The position numbers and the translations under genes were made by a program. Shown here in pieces: positions 29,504 to 38,314 of a stretch of 64,000 nt of DNA (its first letter is position 1; every line of letters begins with the position of its first letter). Below the pieces are notes generated by a model. It did not search any database. It was not told where the DNA came from and saw only the letters and a list, made by a program, of their open reading frames with translations. The stretch covers positions 2,294,001 through 2,358,000 of the forward strand of contig NZ_CP091056.1 in NCBI RefSeq assembly GCF_021535045.1, read 5' to 3'. The DNA comes from Ornithinimicrobium sp. INDO-MA30-4. Lineage in GTDB: Bacteria; Actinomycetota; Actinomycetes; Actinomycetales; Dermatophilaceae.

Positions 29504-30695
29504 CCATCTCGGCTAGCCACGCGGCTGCGTCCGGTAGCACCATGTCATCGAAGACAGCTCGCGCTGAGTGGTTGTCAGCGGCAGTATCGGGGTCCGCCTC
29601 GGGTGGGCAGGCGCCTAAGAAGAAGTAGGCACCGGGCACTTCGTTCATCACGAATGACATATCTTCGGAGCCCATCTCAGGGAACTCGCGCACTTCCATC
29701 CGATCCGGACCAAAGAGGTCTTTCACAACCTGCTCGCCCAACGCATACTCGTCCGGGTCGTTGATGGTTGCGGGATAGCCCTCGCTGAAGCCGACGGTGG
29801 CTGTCATTCCATGCGCAGCGCTCACTCCGTCAACGACACGAACGATCTCACGCATCGCGACCTCAAGGTTGTGGGCGGAGAAGGTCCGCAAGGTCGCGGC
29901 CAGATCTGCCTCATCGCTAATGATGTTGTCTTTGCTGCCGCCGCGGATCAGGCCTACGGTCAAGAGAACCGGGTCGAACACATCAAATCGACGGGTCACC
30001 ATCGTCTGCAGGGCGAGCACGATTTCGCACAGCACCGGGACAGGGTCGAGGCAGCGGAACGGAGTTGATCCGTGTCCGCCCTCGCCGTGCACCGTGATCT
30101 TGACCGTGTCCGCCCCAGCCATCAGTTCCTTGGGACGCGAAGACCAGTGACGGTGTGGAACTTCGGAGGAGAAAACGTGCATTGCGTATGCCGCGTCGAC
30201 CCGGCGGCCAGCAACGTCCAGGAGCCCCTCGGCCACCATCACTTCAGCCCCGCCGGGGCCTTCTTCAGCGGGCTGGAACATCAAGACGACATCGCCGGCC
30301 AACTCCTCGCGGCGCTGATCGAGCAGTCGTGTGGCTCCCACGAGCGCGGCAACATGCAGGTCATGACCACAGGCATGCATGGCGCCGTTGGTCGAGGCAT
30401 AGGGGGCGTCGACTTCTTCATCGACGGGCAAGCCGTCCATATCGCCGCGCAGCAACACAACAGGGCGCTCTTGCCCTACTGGAGTCGGCGCCCCACCGCG
30501 CAGCACGCCAACGACCGATGAGAGACCCTTACCCAACGTGATCTCGAGGTCGATGTCTGCCAACTCATTCAGCACTCGCTGTTGCGTCCCCGGCAGGTGC
30601 AAGCCGATCTCCGGAGCTTCGTGCAGATCCCGCCGCAAAGCGCTTAAATCGTCCGCCAGGGCGTTGGCTGCTGCGACGGTGGGGTGAAGGCTCAT
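29472..30695 (-). CDS. M20-family amidohydrolase (N-acyl-amino-acid hydrolase type)
   Basis: Intact 407-residue zinc hydrolase. The N-terminus has LSALRRDLHEAPEIGLHLPG (R-R-x-x-H-x-x-P-E), then VLLRGDMDGLPVDE with the bridging Asp, MHACGHDLHVAALVGA with metal ligands, and MFQPAEEGPGGAEVMVAEGL with the catalytic Glu pair. The dimerisation domain and a C-terminal MGSEDMSFVMNEVPGAYFFL follow. These match the amidohydrolase/hippurate-hydrolase branch that deacylates N-acyl amino acids. Start ATG 30695 overlaps the stop of a small upstream frame by four bases. Confidence 0.88.
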   Translation of the reverse strand: MSLHPTVAAANALADDLSALRRDLHEAPEIGLHLPGTQQRVLNELADIDLEITLGKGLSSVVGVLRGGAPTPVGQERPVVLLRGDMDGLPVDEEVDAPYASTNGAMHACGHDLHVAALVGATRLLDQRREELAGDVVLMFQPAEEGPGGAEVMVAEGLLDVAGRRVDAAYAMHVFSSEVPHRHWSSRPKELMAGADTVKITVHGEGGHGSTPFRCLDPVPVLCEIVLALQTMVTRRFDVFDPVLLTVGLIRGGSKDNIISDEADLAATLRTFSAHNLEVAMREIVRVVDGVSAAHGMTATVGFSEGYPATINDPDEYALGEQVVKDLFGPDRMEVREFPEMGSEDMSFVMNEVPGAYFFLGACPPEADPDTAADNHSARAVFDDMVLPDAAAWLAEMAIRRIRLGVS

Positions 30696-30890
30696 GTCGA
30701 AGTATCTCCATCCATTCGGGCCAACATCGCATCGCGGTGTTTGTGGCCGACTGTCTCGTATCCGACGATCGTAACCACCGGGATCGCCACCGTCAGGACG
30801 CTTCCCGTTGCTGAGATGACGACGTCAAAGTCAGCGTGCTCGGTATCGAGGTTGTACGCGGGACAAGTGGGGGATAGGCGGCATAGTCAT
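30692..30890 (-). CDS. Possible small membrane protein coupled to the M20 gene
   Basis: A minus-strand open stretch reads YNLDTEHADFDVVISATGSV, then LTVAIPVVTIVGYETVGHKH and a short acidic end, closing with TGA that overlaps the M20 start (ATGA). Its own start is unclear: ATG at 30890 or 30884 begins MPPIPHLSRV in a frame that needs a one-base shift near 30855 to join. One hydrophobic segment is present. The coupling to the downstream gene and one clean open stretch are the support; I do not recognise a family. Confidence 0.35.
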
Positions 30891-30972
30891 AAATTTTCAG
30901 TGTGCGCCCACATCGGCTGTGCGACAAAACTGATGGGCCTTGGCCCGCGGCGCAGATGAGAGAATAGAGCAC

Positions 30973-32178
30973 GTGACGTCTGCAGCCCCCACCACCTCGC
31001 GCAAACTCCCGGCCGACACCAGGTTGGCGTTTATCGCGCTAATCGTGGGCGGTTTCGGCCTTGGCGTGACGGAGTTCGTCACCATGGGTCTGCTGCCGCA
31101 GATCGCCGAGGGCATGAACGTCTCAATCCCGCAGGCAGGTCACGTCGTTTCTGCGTACGCGGTGGGCGTGGTCGTCGGTGCGCCGCTCCTGGCTATCTTC
31201 GGTGCCCGCTTCCCGCGTCGTTTCATGCTGATGGCCATGATGGCCACCTTTGTTGTTGGCAACGTGCTATCGGCTTCGGCCCAGACCTACGAGACCCTTC
31301 TGGCTGCGCGCTTTGTCGCGGGTCTGCCGCACGGTGCCTTCTTCGGTCTGGCCTCGTTGGCTGCCGTTTCTATGGTCTCCTCCACCATGCGCGGCAAGGC
31401 TGTTGGCACGGTGATGATGGGCATCCCGCTAGCCAACTTGATTGGCGTTCCCGTAGCCACCTGGATGGGGCAGGTCTTTGGTTGGCGCAGCGCCTACTGG
31501 GCGGTCGCGGTTGTTGGCCTGCTGACGATGCTGCTGGTGCGCCTTTGGGTGCCTCGGACCGCTGCGGACTCATCACTGTCCTGGCGCAAAGAACTCGGCG
31601 CCTTCAAGAAGAGCCAGGTCTGGCTAACTTTGGGCGTTGGCAGCATTGGCTTCGGCGGCATGTTCGCGATGTACTCCTACATCGCGCCCACGGTCACTGA
31701 GGTCACTGGACAAAGTGATGCCTGGGTGCCGGTCTTCCTGTTTTCCTTTGGGATCGGCTCCGTTATGGGCAACTCGTTGGGTGGGCGATTGGCCGACTGG
31801 TCAATTTTGCGGGGCTTGGCTGTCAGCGGGGTGCTGATGATGTCGCTGCTGCTGATCTTTTGGTATGCCTCGCAGTTCCTGGTGCCAGCCCTCATCGTCT
31901 TGTTCTTGATCTCCGCGTCTGGTGCGTCGTGGGTCATTTGCCTGCAGATGCGACTGATGAGTGTGGCTGGTGAAGCCAAGACCTTGGGTGCCGCCCTGAA
32001 CCACTCCGCGCTCAATGCGGCCAACGCGTTGGGCGCGTGGCTCGGTGGTCTGGTTATCGCAGGCGGGTTTGGGTATCAGGCCCCCACGTTGGTTGGTGCG
32101 GCGCTCGCGTTTGCTGGCTTGGTTATTTTGGCGATCTCGACCACGAAGCACGTTCGCGACCGGCACCTGATCTTCTAA
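30973..32178 (+). CDS. MFS exporter, DHA1 (AraJ/arabinose-efflux-like)
   Basis: Intact 12-helix transporter, about 401 residues from GTG 30973. Family marks are LIVGGFGLGVTEFVTMGLLP in helix 1, VVVGAPLLAIFGARFPRR (motif A), and AARFVAGLPHGAFFGLASLA. The G-x-x-E-F-V/x-M-G-L-L-P start is typical of the sugar/chloramphenicol efflux branch (AraJ, YdhP, CmlA-like). The upstream gene reads away. No regulator is adjacent, and the substrate is unknown. Confidence 0.87.
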   Translation: MTSAAPTTSRKLPADTRLAFIALIVGGFGLGVTEFVTMGLLPQIAEGMNVSIPQAGHVVSAYAVGVVVGAPLLAIFGARFPRRFMLMAMMATFVVGNVLSASAQTYETLLAARFVAGLPHGAFFGLASLAAVSMVSSTMRGKAVGTVMMGIPLANLIGVPVATWMGQVFGWRSAYWAVAVVGLLTMLLVRLWVPRTAADSSLSWRKELGAFKKSQVWLTLGVGSIGFGGMFAMYSYIAPTVTEVTGQSDAWVPVFLFSFGIGSVMGNSLGGRLADWSILRGLAVSGVLMMSLLLIFWYASQFLVPALIVLFLISASGASWVICLQMRLMSVAGEAKTLGAALNHSALNAANALGAWLGGLVIAGGFGYQAPTLVGAALAFAGLVILAISTTKHVRDRHLIF

Positions 32179-32209
32179 TTTGCCCTTCTAGGGTGCCGGG
32201 CCTCTTGGT

Positions 32210-32398
32210 ATGCAGGTGAGCGTCTTGCGCGAGCAACTTGAATCGGCAGAGAGTGTTGCTGTTGGCGACGTGCAGGTGCGCTCATTCGCTGGTGGCTTTA
32301 GCGTCTTCGATAGCGATGGCGAGATGATCCCCAGCCACGCGGCCTTCTGGTTCGCGTGGAGCCAATTCCACCCCGACACGGACCTCTGGACAGGCTGA
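32210..32398 (+). CDS. Small uncharacterised protein
   Basis: 62-residue open frame that ends HAAFWFAWSQFHPDTDLWTG. The F-W-F-A-W-x-x-F-H-P-D-T pattern recalls a short conserved segment seen near the C-terminus of DUF3179-type proteins, and the 3' end looks like a real protein end, but I cannot assign a family with certainty. ATG 32210 has no clear ribosome site. It lies 31 bases after the MFS gene and could be read through from it. An N-terminal part lost to a slip is possible. Confidence 0.45.
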   Translation: MQVSVLREQLESAESVAVGDVQVRSFAGGFSVFDSDGEMIPSHAAFWFAWSQFHPDTDLWTG

Positions 32399-32439
32399 TG
32401 TCATAACGCTCAGATGCGCTCCGTAGAGTGCTCTGCGTG

Positions 32440-35070
32440 ATGAAACCCCTGGTGCGCCCAGCCCACCGACTCACTCGGTGGGCTAGAGCTGCACCAGGGG
32501 TTTCGCTGTTTGCTGCTGTCGGCGTGACCGCACCACTGGCGCAGGCCGCTGAAAGCGATGACTCCAGCGCGGCTGAGCCCACGACATCCACGGTTGCGGT
32601 GGGCGATGAGTCGGACGGCTCAACCGTCGAGTTGGATGTGGACACCTTCTATCCAGCGCAAACCCCCGCCCCAGCCGTCGTCCTCGCGCATGGCTTCGGC
32701 GGCAGCAAAGACTCCGTCGCCGCGCAAGCCGCTGACCTGCAGTCTGCTGGGTATGTGGTGCTCACCTACACCGCCCGCGGCTTCGGTGCCTCCGGTGGCC
32801 GGGTCCACCTCAACGACCCCGACTTTGAGATCGCTGATGTCTCAGCCCTGATCGATGTGCTGGCCAGCGATGACGCAGTCGTGCAGGACGGCAATGACGA
32901 CCCTCGGGTAGCCGTTGCTGGTGGCAGCTATGGGGGAGCGGCCGCCCTGATGAGTGCTGGCGCTGATGACCGCGTGGATTCCGTCGTCGCGGCCATCACC
33001 TGGAACGACCTAGGCGACGCGTTCTTCCCACAGTCCGCCATCCAAAACCCCGACCAGGCTGGTTTCGCCAATGAGCCGATCGATCAGCCTGGCCCTTTAA
33101 AGCCTGGTGGGCCTCCAACTTCTTCACCAGCGTCGTTGCGGGCGACCCCAGTGGATGCGGATCTTTTGACCCGCAGGTCTGCGACCTCTTCCTGAGCGCA
33201 GCCGAGACTGGCGAGCCGAGCGATGGACTCCTGACGCTGCTGAGCGACCATAGCCCTGCCCCGGTGTTGGCGGATATCGAGGCCCCGACATACCTGATCC
33301 AAGGCATGTCCGACTCGCTGTTTGGCCTCGACCAAGCCGATGCAAATGCCCGCGCGCTACAAGACGCTGGCATCCCGGTCGCGGTCAGTTGGTATAACGG
33401 CGGTCACGACGGGGCCACGGCTGCTGTCGACGGAGGGCTTGGCTTCGGGGGCGAAGACGACGCAACCGAGACCACTGACCTGACGGCGTCGACTACCGCC
33501 GGTGCTGACACCGACTGGCTGCCCTGGCTTGAGGCGACCCTGAGCGACGAAGGTGTGACGACCGACTCGCTTCCCGTCCCGACCTTAGCTATGCGATGCC
33601 GCCCACGCAGGAGTCCGACGGTGAGATTGCCTCCGCTGACACCTACCCGCCGACGACTGATGTGGGCATGGCAGATCTGCCACTCAGTCTTGACGCCACC
33701 AGCCTTCCAGGCCTGATCAACCCACCTGGCGGTGTGCCGCAGGCCAATACGGCACTGCCCGGACTCGGTGCGCTCGGCGGCTTTGGCACCCAATTGCTCT
33801 CAGCGATTCCTGGGCAATCAACGATTTATGCCACCGAGCCTCTCACCGAAGACCTCACAATCGTGGGTGCCCCGCAGGTGACTTTGGACGTCACCTCCAA
33901 TGCCGACCAAACGACGCTGTTCCTCTCGGTGTGGGAGGTCAGCAGCGGCCAACCAGTCCTGCCACGCCGCCTCGTGGCGCCCGTCCAGGCTGATGTGACG
34001 CCAGGTGAAAGCACCGAAATCACGGTGGCACTGCCGATGGCCACCTGGCAGGTCGACGCTGGCAGCCGACTCCAGGTCGTCGTCTCCGCCACCGACTCTG
34101 CGTTTGCCAGCCCTGACGAGACACGCGTTGACCAGATCGCCGTGACCGACGCCGGGTTAACCGTCCCGACGGCGCCCGCTCCCGCCGAAGCAGCGCCCGG
34201 GTGGTTCAACGCCGAAAGCCGGGGTGTGGCGATTGCCCTGGCCCTCGTGCTGCTCGTCATTGGCGTGTTCGTCTGGCGCTCGCGGCATCAGCCAGCCGCC
34301 TTCGACGCCGAGATCGCCGATGTGCCATTGGTGGTCTCCGGTCTGACTAAGTCCTACCCGGACGGGCACAAGGCCGTCCAGGACGTGACCTGGCGGGCCG
34401 AGCGCGGGCAAGTCGTCGGCCTGCTTGGGCCCAACGGCGCAGGAAAGACCACCACGCTGCGGATGGTGATGGGGCTGATCGCGCCCAACGACGGCACCGT
34501 GCACGTGCTCGGTCACCAGGTCAGCGCTGGCTCACCCGTCCTCGGACGGGTTGGCGCCTTGGTCGAGGGACCCGGCTTCTTGCCACACCTCACTGGTCTG
34601 CAAAACCTGCACGCGCTCTGGGCCGCCACTGGCCGACCGGTCGAGGAAGCGCACTTTGAGCAAGCACTCGATGCGGCGGCGCTCTCCGACTCGGTGCACC
34701 GCCCGGTCAAGTCCTACAGCCAAGGTATGCGTCAGCGCCTGGGCATCGCCGCAGCCATGCTCGGTATGCCTGAGGTGCTGATCCTCGATGAGCCCACCAA
34801 CGGACTCGACCCGCCCCAGATCGCAGCGATGCGCCCAATGCTGCAGGACTATGCAGCAACTGGGCGCACGGTCATCGTCTCGAGTCACTTGCTGGCTGAA
34901 GTCGAGATGACCTGTTCGCACGTTGTCGTGATGCACGCGGGCAAGGTGTTGGCGACCGGGTCAGTCGCCGAAATTGGCGTCGAGGAAGGGCGCTCCTGGA
35001 AGACGTCTTCCTCTCGACCATCGCGGGCGCTGCTGGCGATACCCGTCTCAACCAGGTGAGGGCCCGATGA
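32440..35070 (+). CDS. Signal peptide - S15/CocE-type hydrolase - membrane helix - ABC ATPase fusion
   Basis: Multi-domain protein of about 877 residues. Order: export signal from MKPLVRPAHRLTRWARAAPG to an APLAQAA cleavage-like site; alpha/beta hydrolase with VVLAHGFGGSKDSV, the nucleophile elbow VAVAGGSYGGAAAL, the acid in LIQGMSDSLFGLDQ and the base in SWYNGGHDGAT; a PepX C-terminal-like beta domain (EDLTIVGAPQVTLDVTSNAD); one helix GVAIALALVLLVIGVFVWRS; and an ABC ATPase with LLGPNGAGKTTTLRMVMGL, signature SYSQGMRQRLG, Walker B VLILDEPTNGLDPP and SSHLLAEVE. The hydrolase tail, helix and ATPase share one unbroken frame (33596 onward), so the fusion is real. Slips near 33098, 33585 and 34985 split the rest. 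The stop overlaps the permease start (ATGA). Confidence 0.85.
32442..32504. promoter_or_regulatory. Large hairpin at the start codon of the hydrolase-ABC gene
   Basis: GAAACCCCTGGTGC (32442-32455) pairs perfectly with GCACCAGGGGTTTC (32491-32504). Inside, AGCCCACCGA (32460-32469) pairs perfectly with TCGGTGGGCT (32475-32484), leaving a 5-base loop and small internal bulges. The initiator ATG is at 32440-32442, so its G is the first stem base. The stem encodes the positively charged part of the signal peptide. No U-tract follows, so a simple terminator is less likely than translational or transcriptional attenuation. Confidence 0.6.
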
Positions 35071-35933
35071 GCACAGAAACCGAGAACTCAACGGCCACGC
35101 CAGGCGGTGCGCCGGAGAGAGACGCACGCCCTCCGCCTCAAAGTTGAAGCCCAACGCCAACTATCCCGGCTGCGCACCAAGTGGGTCTTCGGGATCATCT
35201 TGGCGCTGCCGTTGATCGTCGTCACAGCCTTCGCCGTGGGCGGCGACAATGGCGGCGGGCGGCCCGATAACTTCGCTGATCTCGCCACCGCGGGGTCTGG
35301 CAACTTCGCGCTGTTCTTGCTGCTCGTGAGTTCGGAGTTGTTGCTGCTGATCGTGGCTGCGCTCTTTGTCGGTGACCCGGTGCCGTCGGAAGCATCCTGG
35401 TCATCCTTGCGCTATCTGTTGATTGCGCCAGTGCCGCGCGGCCGACTGCTGACTGCAAAGCTCACTGTCGGTCTGCTCTTCACCGCTCTGGCCACCGCGG
35501 TCCTCTTGGGTTGGGTGCTGCTGGTCGGTGGTGTCTTCTATGGCTTTGGCCCGTTGACCTTGGGCGATGCTGGCTCCTTGGATTGGGGCCAAACCCTGAC
35601 CCGTCTGGGCCTCGGCGCGCTCTATGTCTTCATCGTGCAGTTGCCTTTGCGGCCCTCGCGCTCTGGACCGGTGTCCGTTCAGATGCCCCCTTGGCCGCTG
35701 TCGGCATCGCGGTGATCGCAGTGATTGTCTCCGCGATCTTGGACCAACTCTCGGCCCTGGGCGACTGGCGGCATGCACTGCCCACGCACTACAACCGCGA
35801 ATGGGTCTCACTGTTCACCCCCAACGCTGACTTCACCGCACTGGTGCCCGGCGTCATGTGGGCACTGTTGTATGCGGTGGTGCTGACCGCATTGGCCTAC
35901 CGCCACTTCCTCAAGAAAGACGTGATTTCTTAA
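35067..35933 (+). CDS. ABC-2 type permease partner (frameshifted)
   Basis: Membrane subunit of about 289 residues paired with the preceding ATPase. It begins MSTETENSTATPGGAPERD; a slip near 35115 joins HALRLKVEAQRQLSRLRTKW, the amphipathic coupling region, then helix WVFGIILALPLIVVTAFAVG. Helices such as FALFLLLVSSELLLLIVAAL and LLTAKLTVGLLFTALATAVL follow, with a loop APVPRGRLL typical of ABC-2 exporters. A second slip near 35645 leads to the last helices and the end AYRHFLKKDVIS. It overlaps the fused ATPase gene by four bases and the convergent DedA-like gene by 23 bases. Confidence 0.8.
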
Positions 35934-36409
35934 CCCGGTGCATCAGCCCAGTGGCGACCAGCACCACAATGATCACCAACACAACCGAGACCCCCACGGA
36001 GAGCCAGCAGCCGCGGCTAGCCCTGCGCGCCATACGGCGAAGCCGATCGTGGTGTAAATCGTGGCCCAGGCGATCGAGCCGGGGATCTGCACCAGGGTGA
36101 ACCACGCCCAGCGCAACCGCATCACACCGGCCGCAGCCAAAACCAGCGTCTGAAAGCCGACGGTCAGATAGCAGAGCGGCACGGCCACGAGGCCCCAGCG
36201 CTGAATCAAGGCTCGGCCGCGCGACAAGCCCTCGCCTTGCAGCCAGGCGTGCACGTCGGCACGCCACCCTTCTTGCGGCGCTGTGTGTCGAAGCGCCTGC
36301 TCGGTGATACTGCGAGCAATCCAATAGGTTGCTTGACCGCGCAAGATGGCCACCACAAAAGCACGCCAAAGGCTAGGGCTACGTTGCTCTCCACCCAGGA
36401 TTCTGACAC
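35911..36409 (-). CDS. DedA/VTT-domain membrane protein (frameshifted)
   Basis: Small member of the DedA family (about 166 residues), putative flippase-like inner-membrane proteins involved in envelope homeostasis. Joined frames: GTG 36409 start SESWVESNVALAFGVLL, then VVAILRGQATYWIARSITEQ, RGRALIQRWGLVAVPLCYLT, VGFQTLVLAAAGVMRLRWAW and FTLVQIPGSIAWATIYTTIG. The pattern of a half-helix with G-x-x-x-V-P-x-x-x-x-x-x-G-x-Q/R is family-like. Slips lie near 36355 and 35990. The end overlaps the convergent permease. Confidence 0.72.
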
Positions 36410-36511
36410 CCGGTCAGTGTTTCATACCCGCAGCAGCAGCCGAGTGCTCACCGAGCCTGAGAGACTAGGGCAACGCAAGACATACTCACCTATCAATGGA
36501 GACAAACACCG

Positions 36512-37890
36512 ATGTCAGATGAGACCACCACACTCTTGATCTTTGGCGCCTCAGGTGACCTGACGAGCCGGTTGCTGCTGCCTGGTTTGGGCACCTTGCT
36601 GGCGGTCGAGCCCGGGCGCAAGGTCCGCGTGGTCGGCGCAGCGCGTGAGGCCATCTCCGAGGACGAGTGGCATGACAAGTTCCGCACCGCGATGGAGTCG
36701 GCCGAGCTGCCACAAGAGCGCATCGAGCAATTGCTGACCACAGCGGTCTACTACCAGGCCGATGTGTTGGAGCAAGAGCAACTTGATGGTGTGCTGGCTG
36801 ACCTCGAGGGCCCCATCGTGATGTATTTCGCGCTGCCGCCGCAGATCTCGATGAAGCTCTCTGCTCTGCTCGAAAAGATGGATCTACCGGTCGACACCCG
36901 GTTGGCGCTGGAGAAGCCATTTGGCCATGACCCGGAGTCGGCGGCTGAGTTCAATGCTCAACTGTTGCGCGTCGTGCCCGAGTCGCGCATTCACCGCGTC
37001 GACCACTTCATTGGTGTGGCAACGGTGCTCAACCTGATGGGCGTGCGCTTCGCCAACCGGTTGATGGAGCCGATCTGGAACTCTGATCACATCGAGCGAG
37101 TCGACATCAACTATGACGAAACGCTGGCCTTGGAGGGCCGCGCTGGCTATTACGACAGTGCTGGTGCCCTCAAGGACATGACCCAGTCACACCTGCTGCA
37201 GATCCTGGCGTTTTTTGCCATGGAGGCACCTGCACGGTTGACGGCCGATGAGGTGCAGTCGCTCAAGGCACAGCTCTTGCGGGCTACCAGTTTATGGAAC
37301 GACGACGCGACCGTCTCCTCCCGACGCGCCCGCTACAGCGCCGGCACCGTGGACGGCAAAGAGATCCCCGACTACTCCAGCGAAGAGGGTGTTGACCTGG
37401 CCGTGAGACCGAGACGCTTGCGGAAATTGTCGTCGGGATCGACAACGCTCGCTGGAAGAACGTCCCCTTTGTGTTGCGCAGTGGCAAGGCTCTCGGCGAG
37501 GTCAGCAAGGAAATCATCGTCACCTTCCGGTCACCACGGCACCTGCCATTAGGTCTGAAGGACAACAACCAGCCCGACCGCCTCATCCTGCAACTCAAGC
37601 CCGGTGCGTTGACGCTGGAATTGGCCATCAACGCCGAGGGCGACCCATTCGCGTTGGAGCAAAAGAGCCTCTTCGCCGAGTTGGGCAAGGCGCGCATGCT
37701 CCCGTATGGCGAGGTGCTGGGCGGCATCATGGACGGCAACGCGCTGTTGTCGATCCGCGGCGACGTTGCCGAAGAGTGCTGGCGCATCGTGGATCCCGTG
37801 CTGAAGGCTTGGTCGGCAGGCGATGTCCCGCTGCAGGAGTACCCAGCAGGCTCGGACGGACCTGAGGGCTGGGGCGTTATCCCCGACTGA
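36512..37890 (+). CDS. zwf: Glucose-6-phosphate dehydrogenase, Zwf1 type (frameshifted)
   Basis: Oxidises glucose 6-phosphate to 6-phosphogluconolactone with NAD(P). The N-terminal Rossmann motif is LLIFGASGDLTSRLLLPGLG, and RLALEKPFGHDPESA and GRAGYYDSAGALKDMTQSHL are diagnostic. The active-site stretch reads RVDHFIGVATVLNLMGVRFA, where canonical enzymes have R-I-D-H-Y-L-G-K; the Lys is replaced. As I recall, mycobacterial Zwf1 (Rv1121) has a similar RVDHF-type sequence, so this is a known subfamily and not an error. A slip near 37405 separates the last third (PFVLRSGKALGEVSKEIIVT). About 459 residues. No opcA, tal or gnd gene is adjacent. A terminator follows. Confidence 0.88.
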
Positions 37891-37910
37891 GACCTTGAGT
37901 CACCACATGA

Positions 37911-37948
37911 GATGAGGCCCGTCCGGATATGTCCGGGCGGGCCTCATC
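37911..37948. terminator. Terminator after zwf
   Basis: GATGAGGCCCG (37911-37921) pairs with CGGGCCTCATC (37938-37948), with an inner CCGGA/TCCGG stem. It sits between zwf and the convergent lipocalin gene and can serve both. Confidence 0.8.
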
Positions 37949-37956
37949 TGTGCGGG

Positions 37957-38306
37957 TCAGTCGTTGTCGCGGGCTTCTTCCAACATCACGCGGTTGTCCC
38001 AGTCAGCGACGAGCAGTTTGTCGACCTCAAAGACCTGCTCTCTAGCCGTCTCGACGTATTCGCCGGCCAGCGTCGAGGAGAAGGCGTCCTTGTCTCGGGC
38101 TAACAGCCAGATCGACTTGCGGTCGGGGGTGCCCACGAGGGCCATCGAGTAGTCGTCCTCAAGGCGGATGATGGTGTAGTTGCCGCCATCGTCCTGCACC
38201 CAGTACTCAGCCGTTGAGACGGTGACGTCGCCTGGAAACGCATCGGCAGCCGCGCAATTTCGTGCCAGAGCCCCACGCGAGGGAGGCTCTGCCACTAGTC
38301 ATTCAT
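37957..38306 (-). pseudogene. Short lipocalin-family gene, frameshifted or partly deleted
   Basis: The C-terminal half is clearly a bacterial (Blc-like) lipocalin: TIIRLEDDYSMALVGTPDRK, then SIWLLARDKDAFSS. In another frame just upstream the family N-terminus VGLWHEIARLPMRFQ can be read (the G-x-W-x-E-I-A-R-x-P motif). Joining them needs slips near 38245 and 38279. Even then only about 116 residues result, against 160-180 usual, because the middle strands of the barrel are missing. So it is either an unusually compact lipocalin or a deleted remnant. It is followed upstream by the RND gene end, 9 bases away on the same strand. Confidence 0.55.
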
Positions 38307-38314
38307 GCCGAAGT

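Noticed and set aside
32442..32504. Simple Rho-independent terminator of the preceding small gene
   Set aside because: The hairpin begins at the ATG of the next gene, has no U-tract on either strand and encodes the signal peptide start. Termination is not fully excluded.
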